64,000 bases of DNA, taken from Diplonema japonicum. Its lineage: Eukaryota > Euglenozoa > Diplonemea > Diplonemida > Diplonemidae. The notes under the pieces were generated by a model that saw only the letters and a program-made list of their open reading frames with translations, was not told the DNA's origin and made no database searches. A program made the translations under genes and the position numbers. Of the stretch, positions 51,801-61,408 are shown piece after piece. The DNA lies in NCBI GenBank assembly GCA_964019335.1, contig OZ025672.1:248001-312000 (forward strand), given 5' to 3'. Numbering within the stretch: position 1 is the stretch's first letter; every line of letters begins with the position of its first letter.

Positions 51801-52585
51801 CCCATAGCCCCAGCGCACCCAGCATGAACCTTAGCCTGCCACAGAACGAGGAGGGAGAAGAAACGCGAGGAGTCGGGGTCCTTCCCCGCCGTCACGAAGC
51901 TTGCGTAGTCGCTGGGGGGCGCCCAGGCAAACGCGCTTGTCAAGTCCAGCGAGGGGAAGATGAAGCCGTCGACAGGGACGCACGCCACACTCGACCCCGA
52001 GAACACCCCCGCTGCATAGTCGCAGTGCTGCAACACGGCGTATCCCCCAACACCCGAACCTGTGAACAAGAGGTCATCGTTCCCAAGCTCCGCCTTCAGC
52101 GCCTGCAGAATGAGCTCCATGTTCGTGGCCCCGGAGAACTTCATCCCGTGTGACATTGGTGTCGGCTTCGTGAGGCGGCCAATGTGCATGTCCCCGCTGC
52201 AGTGCGGGATCCAAACCTTGTTCGCTTGGTGGAAGCGCTCGTTCAGAGCTTCCACATTGCTCATCACCAGCACCTCGTACGGGTTGTAGTTTGGAAGCTG
52301 CTGCTCGCTTGCCACGGTCGCAGGGAACGACTTGCTGCTCCCTGCTATCCCTCGTGTCTGGGCTCTGCAGTCCTCACCCTTCGCTGCAGGGAACCCGCAC
52401 GGCTCCCCACCGCCTGCTCCCACCACCCACATCGAGGACGCAGCAGATCCAGCTGACTTGTAGTACCCTGCGGTGCTGCCGTCCAGGCAGCTTGTCCCGG
52501 CAACAGGCACCCATGTGAACTGAGCAGTGGACACGGTAAACAGTGCACTCAATAAAAATGCTATGTTCGTCATTTTTCTTTTCAT
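48872..52585 (-). CDS. Pectinacetylesterase-like/CD36 fusion receptor, paralogue 1 (one intron)
   Basis: Exons 52585..49163 and 49105..48872 (57-nt intron, GTATGA..GTGCAG) give 1218 aa. Signal peptide 1-21; pectinacetylesterase/Notum-like domain about 24-400 (SCLDGSTAGYY, GAGGGEPC, NKVWIPHCSGDMHIG, HCDYAAGVFSG). The nucleophile motif GCSAGG reads GSGVGG, so Gly178 replaces the catalytic Ser, while the Asp (297, YDGLQL) and His (346, CYSHIAG) remain. TM helices at about 443-465 and 474-497 lead to a CD36/LIMP-2-family ectodomain (about 500-1070) and a last TM helix followed by an acidic tail. Topology puts both the PAE and CD36 parts outside the cell or in the lumen. Exon 2 adds 77 residues not seen in the paralogue. 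Inferred role: glycan or lipid-binding scavenger receptor. Confidence 0.85.
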
Positions 52586-52721
52586 GTTTTCTATTTTCTT
52601 TTTTATATTCCTTCGTCGAAGTGGGACTACATAACAGGGTTGAAAAAAAGAATAGTAAACATGACGTTAAAAAAAAAAAAAGAAGGAAGGGGGGAGGGAT
52701 CAAAGAAAAAAAATATATATG

Positions 52722-53120
52722 AGTTAAAGGAAGTCTTTGTGAGACGCCCCCTTGTTCTCATCTTCTACCTGCACCTATCCCCTTTCAGCAGCGGTTTCTC
52801 CTCCTTTGGTGGTCTTGCCGGCCTTCTCCCCAGCCTGGCCGCTCTTTCTCTTCGTTCCCTCGCCCATTGTCCTTTCAACGCCTCTAGGTCATGCTTGGTC
52901 TTCGGTGATGCAAATATCGCCCTCCTGTTCCATCCGACCGCCTTTGTCCTCCCGATGGATCGTAGTGTGTGCACCCTTGTGCTCGGCTCAGCTGGGAAGG
53001 CCCTCCTTCCTTTCACCTTCTTCAGTACCCTCCCTAGCTCCCATGTGTGCCAGATCTTCTTCATCAGTCCATGCAATCTCCTCGCTTTCTGCTGTACTTC
53101 TGCGAGATCCCCCAGCTTCC
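52722..53120 (-). mobile_element. Non-LTR retrotransposon 3' fragment
   Basis: The C-terminal about 115 codons (KLGDLAEVQQKARRLHGL, then GWNRRAIFASPKTKHDLEAL, stop at 52765) match the C-terminus of the copy at 55945-57180. A shared 3' tail follows (gaacaagggggcgtctcac, ttcctttaactcat). 5'-truncated at the homopolymer near 53120. Inserted just upstream of PAE-CD36 paralogue 1. Confidence 0.75.
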
Positions 53121-54202
53121 CCCCAAAAAAAGGAAAAAGAAAAAAGAAAAAAAAGCGAGCGGGAAAAAAAGAGAACGGAAGGAAAAGAAAAAGGGAAAAA
53201 AAAAAAGAAAAGAGTAATAAGAATGAAAGGAAACAAACGGATCCAGGGCGAGAGGAAGAAGCTATCAATGGTCCCGGTTGGGAGTCGCCAGTGAGGTAAA
53301 AAGGAGAATTACCTCCCTTTTTTATTTTTTTTCTCTTTTTTTTTTCTCGGCTTCTGTTGACAGTGGTGTGAGACGCTATCATAGTGAAAGGATGGCCAGA
53401 AGCTGAAGAGAACCGGTTTTTTCTTTCTTCTTCTCTTTTTTTTCTTTTTTTTTCCAATTGTGGAAAAGATTCTTCACCATCTATGGCTTTTCACACGACC
53501 TACCGAGTTTGAAAGACGATTGCTTTTTTTTTTTTTTTTTTGAACAACATTTGCATTAAAATGTCAGGGGGGGGGGGGGGGGGGGGAGAAGGGGCAAATA
53601 TTCAAAGAGAGAGAGGAAAAAAAAAAAGAAGAACCCGTGTGAACATGTCGGTTAAAACTCTGTAAATTTTAACCCTAAAACACGTAACGAAGGTACAAAA
53701 AAAAAAGAAGAAGGCACGAGACTTCCGATGGAGGAGGGATTCACATGGGAGACAACGTACCACGGCATACAAAGAGGAAAAAAAAAATAAAATATAAAAA
53801 AGAAACAACAAGGGGGGGGGAGGACTATGAAGGAGCAATTGGGTGGGAAATATAGATTAGTAGTGGGGGAAGAAAGAAAAAAAAAAAGAGGTTTTATTTT
53901 TTTAAATCTGAAAAAATAATAATTTTTTTTTTTTTGAAAAACTCGATGTGGGCTATGGAGAACAACAACAAAACAAAAAAAAAAAAATATATTCGGCATA
54001 ACATACTCACGGACGCCGAAGATGTGTTATAAAAGCATTACAACGGCTTCAAAACCACGTTCATCGAGGAAGAAAAAGGGTGGGGGTAGGGGTGGGCACC
54101 TTGAACTTTTTTTATTCAATTTCTGCTAGTGATCCTGCGCCACACTAGAACTGGTAGGGCTGAGCGAACCAGCATACATACGGGTGTAAGTAAAATCGGC
54201 GG

Positions 54203-54246
<44 letters not shown>

Positions 54247-54922
54247 AGAAGGATAGGCGCCGAGGGGAAACGAGGGAAGCCCGCAACACAATTTAAAAAT
54301 ATAGTGACAAGGGGGGTGGTGAGACAGTGTTGCAAAGTAGAAAGAAAAATATTATTATAGATAACAGCCAAAAAAAAAAGGGGGGGTAGAGGTGTCCCTT
54401 TAGACTAATCTGCTCTTTTTTTTTTCCTTTTTTTTTTCCCCCTTCCCCGTGCAACTGCGGGGTATGAAGCATCATTTCTTGGCTCCGCGTGTTGCACGGA
54501 GAAGCTCCACAATAAAAAAAAAATAAAATAAAAAAAAAGAGCAGAAAGTGAGTTGGGCTGGGAATGCAAATCGGAAGTGTGGCACTTCCGAAGGTAAGGA
54601 ATAAGAAGAAATCGACCACTTTCAGTTTTTTTTTTTCCCATTTTCATAGGTCTCTTCTTATTTGTTCCGATAGATCGAAAGGGTTCAATTTACTGCTTGC
54701 TATTCTTCTCCTTTTTCTTTTTCGTTTTTTTTTTTTTTTTTTTTTTTTTTTCTTTTTCACTTGTGGCAGTTGTACAGGTGTAAGATTGACACCAGTGATT
54801 TCTTTTTCTTTTAAAAAAAAAAAAAAAAAGGAGAACGCAATAAAATAAAACATGCTCTCAGTTACATTCTTTTTTTTTTTTTTTGGTTGGAGGCATGAAA
54901 AAAAACTACAACAACTGGTTGC

Positions 54923-54953
<31 letters not shown>

Positions 54954-55944
54954 TCAGGCTTCCCTCAGCTGGGTTTCTTCACACTTGTTCCCTGTTTTTT
55001 TTTTTTTTTTTTTTCCCATTCCCCTCTCCATTCAGAGAGGAAAACAAACAAACAAACAAAAACAAACAAAAAAAAAAGAACTCAACAACCGGAACGTATA
55101 TGTCGAAACCACCCAACTGGGAGAAGATGAAAACAATATTGAAGGTATAGCACATGACAGTGGTGCTTTCCCCTCTTCTTTTTTTTTCTTCTTTCTTTTT
55201 CTTTTTGCAGAGCATACTTTTATAGACAAAAAAAAACAATGAGAATAGAAAGGCGCGAGGAGGGCGGGGGGGGGGGGGGGGGGGGCAATGAAGGAAGAAA
55301 AAGAAAGAGAATTAAAAAAAAGGGGGGGGAGAGGATGCTGTGCAAACGTCGACGAGATAACACAAAAGAACTTCTTGTCACAACAATCACCAACAACAAC
55401 CTACCCCTTTATTTTTTTCCCAATATACACTCTATAATGCTGCGAGAAAGATCAGTATGCGATTCGGCGCTCTCCTCGGTTCGTGTACTTGCAAGAAAAA
55501 TATTTTTCTCCGTGGGGGGGGGGGGGGGGGAGAGAGACTTAAAACAGTTTTATTTGAAAGAGAGGGTTCTTTGTGCCGAAGCGAAGAAGAAAAAAAAAAA
55601 AAAAAACACGGGGGAGTAAAAAAGGAAAGAAAAAAGAGGGAAAAAAAAAAACATGTTTTTTTTTTTTCCTCTTTTTTCTTGTTCATCACTCTTCTTGTTT
55701 TTTTTTTTTTTTTTTTTTCTTCCTTTGCCTCGCTTCGTGCACCCCACCTCCCCTACAAACAATGAAACAGAGAGGTAACAATAATTTTCTATGAAGCAAA
55801 CAAAAAAGCTACCAAAAACTCGAGACAAGTTTAGGCAAAACAGAATGAAGCTGGAGAAGAAAGGAAAAAAGAAGGAGGAGGGGGGGATTATTGCAGGCAC
55901 TCAAAAGGAGGCGCTACCGGGGGGAGGGGAATTATAGACCAAAT
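53121..55944. other. 2.8 kb spacer between retroelement fragments
   Basis: A42 at 54203-54244, G-runs and T-runs. Two hairpins near 54483-54591 are listed separately. No gene. Confidence 0.5.
54483..54591. ncRNA. Pair of stable hairpins in spacer
   Basis: 54483-54487 pairs with 54497-54501 (ctccg/cggag), and 54571-54579 pairs perfectly with 54583-54591 (tcggaagtg/cacttccga, 3-nt loop). No frame. Possibly a structured RNA; family unknown. Confidence 0.2.
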
Positions 55945-57180
55945 TAAAGAGATGAGATAAAGGAGGTTCCTGTCTTGGAACGTCCCCCTTGTCTACTTAT
56001 CTACCCCTTTCTCCCTTCTGGGGCCTCGGCCTTTCTTTCTTTTTTGGCTGTGTTGCCTTTCTCAAAGTATCCTTTCTCTGATGCAAAAACTGGCCTTCTG
56101 TTCCATCCCAGACTCTTCTTCGCACCTATGGTTCTGAGCGCGTGGTTCTTCTGGCTCTCCGCTGGGAAGATCCGCTTGCCTCTGACCTTCTTCTGTATGC
56201 GTGCTGTGTCCCACCCTTCTTGGATTCTTTCCAGGAGGCCGTGGAAACTCCGCGCCTTCTTCTGTATCATGTCCAGATCACCCTTCTTCCCCGTGATCGG
56301 CTCGACGCCCAGCGTGTTCTCGAAGTCTAGTACGAGTTCCATTGTGGTGACTGTCGTCTTCCTCGGTCCATCGTACCACTTCAGCTTTCTGAGCCACTTG
56401 ACGATGTCTTCACCGTGCTTCATCATCAGGCTCCCGCTCACATGCTTCCTCAGCTCCTTCCATTCAGGTGGCGCATGAGCGTTTCCTTCCGTTATCTGTT
56501 CCCAGGGGTGCGTCGTGTACGTTTCTAGCATTCTCTTGTCCTGGAGAAGCTGGTCTCGTTTTGCCACCACTTCCAGCAGGTAGTCCTGCGTCTTCCTCAG
56601 CCGGTGTTGGTGTGATCGGTGACCACGCGGGAGCGTTCCATGTAGCTGCATGCAGATTGGCATTTCCGTCTTGTTGGCCACTACTTCTGCATGTACTTCC
56701 TTCTGTTGCACCTCCTTCGCCACACTGCATTCCCATAGTGCGTGTCGTAGCATGTTGCTCTCGTCCTCCTCCGCACCGCACGCGTCGCATGTGACCTCGT
56801 CTGTTGTTGGTCTCTTGTTCACACGCTCGTGTGTCTCGTCTCATCCTTCCGACGGCGGCGCGAATGCAACATCATACAGATAGCTGGGTAGCACCGTCGT
56901 TCTCAGGACTTCCGCTTTCTGCCAGAAAGAGAGCTGAGTGGTCGCGAGCCTCCGCAGCGTGTCGCCCGCCGCCCTGGCCCTGATGTTGTCCGTCTGCGTC
57001 TGACCATCCGTGCGTATCCTCGCCCCCAGGATCTTGATCTTGTTCGTAGACCGAGCTGCCTTCCTGCCAACTATGTCGCAGAATGCGGATGCACTGTCCG
57101 TGGCTTTTTGTAGTACTTCTGCTAGTTTCGCCAACAGGTATGCGTCGTCAGCATACGACAGAGTCTCTGCTGTAATTAAA
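55945..57180 (-). mobile_element. Non-LTR (LINE) retrotransposon fragment with reverse-transcriptase motif
   Basis: The frame from about 57180 begins at the RT catalytic box SYADDAYLLA, continues through RT thumb-like sequence (KIKILGARIRTDGQTQTD, LRRLATTQLSFWQKAEVLRTTVLPSYLYD), meets one in-frame TGA at 56841, and resumes with a CCHC-type finger (CDACG..HALWEC) and a Lys-rich tail ending at 56001. The 3' tail matches the copies at 52722 and 16595. It is 5'-truncated at the palm domain, so dead. Orientation matches the genes. Confidence 0.85.
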
Positions 57181-57266
57181 AAAAAACAAAAAATCTTCTC
57201 ATCTTTCTTTTTTTTTTTGCGGGACAAGTTGACCAAAATTTTTTTGAAAAAAGAATTGTTTTTCTT

Positions 57267-57304
<38 letters not shown>

Positions 57305-57813
57305 TGCTGTGCCAGAATTTTCTCCTGAGAGAGAAGAAAAACAAAAAAAATTCGTTTTCCTCCCTAAATCAAAAGGGGGTGTTTTTTTTGTTTTTTTTTT
57401 TTAATGTCAACTTCTTCTCGCTTTTGTTTTTCTTTTCTTTTCTCACAGGCAGCCATGGATAAAAAAAAAGGGGGGAAAACTAACCGTGGTTTGTACGTGC
57501 CGGGGGGCAGAAAGCTGGAAGAGCTAATACCCCGTGGTACACGTTGTCAGTCCCCCTTTGTTTAGACAGAAAAAAAAAGGGGGGGGGGGGGAAACGAAGG
57601 GGAAGAAAGAAAGTTGCTTTTTTTTCTTTCTTTTTTTTTTTAAAAGTTCCGTTCGCTCATGAACGACAAAGAGCGGCCAACAGAGAATTCACTGTGAGGG
57701 AGCAGAAAAAGTGTTTTTTGCTTTTTTTTTTTTTGGAGGGGAGGGTGGGATTTTGCTTGACCGTTCATTCTTTTTCTTTTTTTTTTTCTCTTTTTTCTTT
57801 TCTTCCAAAATTC
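57181..57813. other. Spacer downstream of PAE-CD36 paralogue 2
   Basis: A and T tracts. The short string gtttgtacgtgccggg at about 57490-57506 also occurs at about 2493-2508. Plus-strand frames here are shadows. Confidence 0.5.
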
Positions 57814-60800
57814 CTAGTATGGCTGAGTTTCAGGCTCTGCCTTGGCCTCTTCTGCCTCGATTTCAGGATGGTTCTTACTCTCCACATCTTCTTCGGGCAC
57901 CGGACGGGTGACTGCTCTGTAGAAAAGGAAGAACGAAAGCCCAATCATAAGAGCCCCAACGACCCACAATATCACACAGAGGATAGACCTGGCCTTCAAG
58001 GGGCCATGAACCCACATTTTGATAGTGTCAGCCTGATCGTCAGAGAGCTGTCCGTGCTCGTCGACGTAGAAAACAGGGAAAATGATGCCCTTGGGGTCTG
58101 TCTTGAGGGTGTCAAGAGTGGGGTACGACATTGGGAAGTAAACACCGTTCTTCGCACCGATTTCGACGTTGAGTTGGAGCCTCCTTGCGAGCCTGGTGAT
58201 CCATCCTGTCACAGGCTCCACCCACACTGCCGTCGCGTGATCGGTGTTCTCGGTGAAGGTCGGCTCCCCTAGCGGCTTCAGCCCGTCCACTTTCTGCGAG
58301 AATTCCGAGTCAAACGCGTACGAAAAATGCGGCCCCGAGTACACCACAGGGAACCCCCCGTTGACGCTCGTCATGTTGATGAACCCCTTGTTCCCGTTGA
58401 AGAAGTTCCCGTCGACGTCAAGCAGCGACTTATCCAAGTTGTACCTCACCATGTCCACTCCTTTCGTCGTTTCTGTTGCGATCCTCCTGAACCCTACAGG
58501 ACGCCACAACAAGTCCACCCAGATGGCCGCCTTCTCCGGTGTGCTCGGGATCCCTGAGTACGAGTAGTCCGGCTGCGGCACAATCCTCGCGTAGGACCTG
58601 TCGCACTTCAAAGGTTCCCTCCAGTACGGGACGTCCTTGAGGCCGTCCTCCTCGTACACGAAGTACGAGTCCCTCCAGTCTCCCTTCCCGTTGCTCTGTG
58701 TGGTCCACTCGCCCATGACATGCGGTGCCGCTTCTTCCTGTGAGTTGTAGTTGCTGAACACTCCGGGGAAGGGCTTGCCCTGCAGCAGGTTGTGCAGCGG
58801 GTCGTCGTTGCTGAACCAAATCCCCTTTGCCTCACGCTTTGTGAAGGTCCTGTGTACCCATCCGTCTTTGCCCATCGTCAGAGCAGACAGCACACCGAGA
58901 GACTGCGGACCAAGACGCCCATCGTAAATCAGTTGATGGAAGTAGCCGGTGAAATCCGGCACAAGGGCGGGGTTGGCGAAGACTGATGGGTTACGGTCAG
59001 TGCCGCCAATGCGGGCGAGGATACCAAGCAGGGCGTTAAGGTGCGCACAGGGGGAAGGCTGCGCGGCCAGGCACTCACTGGTTGCCTCGAGGGCACCCAC
59101 CAGAGTGATCAGATTTTTGGCACCTGCACCGGTTGTGCCGAATGACAGAATTGAGAAAATCTTTGCACCTTCAGCTTGCGTGATTGTGTTGTTCGACTTC
59201 GACACTGTGCTCGTGTACGCAGCGAACCCGAACACGAACGGCAGGCGCGGGACACCGAGCGCTCCGGCAACCTGTGCCTCGACATTCATGGTAGCCCAAG
59301 CAGCGCCTGCCGCGTTAAGACCGCCGAAACCAGCTGCGACTTTATCGAACAATAGCGAAGGTGCCCCCATCTGGATCTCACCCTCTCCGCTGCCTTTCAG
59401 CGAGATGGCCAGACGGCTCACTAGCAGAGTGTAAGGCATGTTCAGCACATAAAGGATCGTGTCCTCGGGGTGGGGGGAGGACTCAGGGATGAAGTCGTAG
59501 TCCCCGTAGTCGATGTAGCGGATCATCGTATCATTGACCTCTGTCACGTTCATGGCCTGCGAGTAGTACCTGTACACAAATGGACCGACAGCGTTGACAT
59601 GCGGCTTCTCGGTCCCTGCCAACACTGCATTGATGTTCGTGATGTTGAAGGCGTAGAATTCTCTGTACCGCACGCTCGCATCGTCCCTCTTCGTGTTCTC
59701 GAACTTCCTCACCTGTTCCTCATCCTTGGCGTCGAAGACGGAGCCTTTTCTGACATTTTCCTGGATGATCGCAGGAATAGCACCCCATGCCACAAGACCC
59801 AGCACAATGAACAATAGCCCAATGAAGAACAACGCGGCAGACGGCTTTGATCCTCTGATGCACATGTACACAGTGATCCCAATGCAAACCACCGCAAGAA
59901 TACTCGCTCCGACAATGCTGGGAACCCAGGCTTCGCTGTTCCTTGGGCCTTCATCAGGGTACCCCACACCGCTCAAGTACTCTAACTGAGGGCTGGGCAC
60001 TGGCGGTATCGTCTCACCCTCAGGGATGGGGATGACACAAGTGCTGTCACAGCTCACCGTAGTACAGGAGTGGATGTGGCGGTGGCTCACAGAGGAAGCG
60101 ACGTTGAAGTACCAGTCGGCGACAGCCTTCGCAGCATTCACCCCGTCCACAGTGAAGAGGGGCATCGCAGCGGGGACACCAGCACCAGCAGCTGCACTCA
60201 CTCCTGCGATGTGGCTGTAGCAGGAGGTCAGGAAGAGACCGTGCGAGGAGACACTGGGGAACTGAAGAGTGGCTGCCATCCTCTCCCCGTAGTAGTTGAT
60301 GTAATCAGTCCCCGCACTCACGTTCCCTGTCAGCCCGTTCAGGGTGAGCTGCAGGCCGTCGTAGCGGTTCTGAACAATGAACAGGCGAACGCGAGCGTCA
60401 GCGAAGGCATTCGGATCGGTGGCCATCACCGTTGCCATGCTGAGGCACGCCCCTCCGAGGGGGCCCTGAGCCGCTAACGCCCCAGCGCACCCAGCATGAA
60501 CCTTAGCCTGCCACAGAACGAGGAGGGAGAAGAAACGCGAGGGGTCGGGGTCCTGCCCTGCCGTCACGAAGCTTGCGTAGTCGCTGGGGGGCGCCCAGAA
60601 AACACTCATGTTTGTCAAGTCCAGCGAGGGGAAGATGAAGCCGTCGACAGGAACGCACGCCACACTCGACCCCGAGAACACCCCCGCTGCATAGTCGCAG
60701 TGCTGCAACACGGCGTATCCCCCAACACCCGAACCTGTGAACAAGAGGTCGTCGCCGGTCCCAAGCTCCGTCGTCGCGTTCAGCGCCTGCAGAATGAGCT

Positions 60801-61269
60801 CCATGTTCGTGGCCCCGGAGAACTTCATCCCGTGTGACACTGGTGTCGGCTTCGTGAGGCGGCCAATGTGCATGTCCCCGCTGCAGTGCGGGATCCAAAC
60901 CTTGTTCGCTTGGTGGAAGCGCTCGTTCAGAGCTTCCACATTGCTCATCACCAGCACCTCGTACGGGTTGTAGTTTGGAAGCTGCTGCTCGCTTGCCACG
61001 GTCGCAGGGAACGACTTGCTGCTCCCTGCTATCCCTCGTGTCTGGTCTCTGCAGTCCTCACCCTTCGCTGCAGGGAACCCGCACGGCTCCCCACCGCCTG
61101 CTCCCACCACCCACATCGAGGACGCAGCAGATCCAGCTGACTTGTAGTACCCTGCGGTGCTGCCGTCCAGGCAGCTTGTCCCGGCAACAGGCACCCATGT
61201 GAACTGAGCAGTGGACACGGTACATAATGAACTCATCAACAGCAACCAGCTCATATCAGAGGACCTCAT
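57814..61269 (-). CDS. Pectinacetylesterase-like/CD36 fusion receptor, paralogue 2
   Basis: 1151 aa from ATG 61269 (MRSSDMSWLLLMSSL..), single exon. The PAE-like domain is almost identical to paralogue 1, including GSGVGG in place of GCSAGG and the retained Asp and His; small indels (for example NATTELGTG) are the main changes. Two TM helices (around IVGASILAVVCIGITVYMCI and ALFFIGLLFIVLGLVAWGAI) precede the CD36 ectodomain, which is clearly diverged from paralogue 1. The last TM is followed by an acidic tail (VESKNHPEIEAEEAKAEPE) without the extra exon. Upstream, TTTCCGCAG followed by an A-rich leader is a likely trans-splice acceptor. First receptor in transcription order. Confidence 0.88.
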   Translation of the reverse strand: MRSSDMSWLLLMSSLCTVSTAQFTWVPVAGTSCLDGSTAGYYKSAGSAASSMWVVGAGGGEPCGFPAAKGEDCRDQTRGIAGSSKSFPATVASEQQLPNYNPYEVLVMSNVEALNERFHQANKVWIPHCSGDMHIGRLTKPTPVSHGMKFSGATNMELILQALNATTELGTGDDLLFTGSGVGGYAVLQHCDYAAGVFSGSSVACVPVDGFIFPSLDLTNMSVFWAPPSDYASFVTAGQDPDPSRFFSLLVLWQAKVHAGCAGALAAQGPLGGACLSMATVMATDPNAFADARVRLFIVQNRYDGLQLTLNGLTGNVSAGTDYINYYGERMAATLQFPSVSSHGLFLTSCYSHIAGVSAAAGAGVPAAMPLFTVDGVNAAKAVADWYFNVASSVSHRHIHSCTTVSCDSTCVIPIPEGETIPPVPSPQLEYLSGVGYPDEGPRNSEAWVPSIVGASILAVVCIGITVYMCIRGSKPSAALFFIGLLFIVLGLVAWGAIPAIIQENVRKGSVFDAKDEEQVRKFENTKRDDASVRYREFYAFNITNINAVLAGTEKPHVNAVGPFVYRYYSQAMNVTEVNDTMIRYIDYGDYDFIPESSPHPEDTILYVLNMPYTLLVSRLAISLKGSGEGEIQMGAPSLLFDKVAAGFGGLNAAGAAWATMNVEAQVAGALGVPRLPFVFGFAAYTSTVSKSNNTITQAEGAKIFSILSFGTTGAGAKNLITLVGALEATSECLAAQPSPCAHLNALLGILARIGGTDRNPSVFANPALVPDFTGYFHQLIYDGRLGPQSLGVLSALTMGKDGWVHRTFTKREAKGIWFSNDDPLHNLLQGKPFPGVFSNYNSQEEAAPHVMGEWTTQSNGKGDWRDSYFVYEEDGLKDVPYWREPLKCDRSYARIVPQPDYSYSGIPSTPEKAAIWVDLLWRPVGFRRIATETTKGVDMVRYNLDKSLLDVDGNFFNGNKGFINMTSVNGGFPVVYSGPHFSYAFDSEFSQKVDGLKPLGEPTFTENTDHATAVWVEPVTGWITRLARRLQLNVEIGAKNGVYFPMSYPTLDTLKTDPKGIIFPVFYVDEHGQLSDDQADTIKMWVHGPLKARSILCVILWVVGALMIGLSFFLFYRAVTRPVPEEDVESKNHPEIEAEEAKAEPETQPY

Positions 61270-61408
61270 TAGTTTTTGTTTTGTTTTGTTGGAACTGCGG
61301 AAATCTGATTGTCGTTTGTAAACCACAAAAAAGAAAGAAAGAAAAACGTAAGAGTAAACCAGCAGCCGGATCAACATCTGGCCTCACACCCACAGGGCTG
61401 ATACGAAG

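Noticed and set aside
51407-52153. 248-codon plus-strand ORF rich in His/Val/Arg, repeated at 60070-60837
   Set aside because: Antisense shadow of the conserved PAE domain; it is repeated only because the PAE DNA is duplicated.
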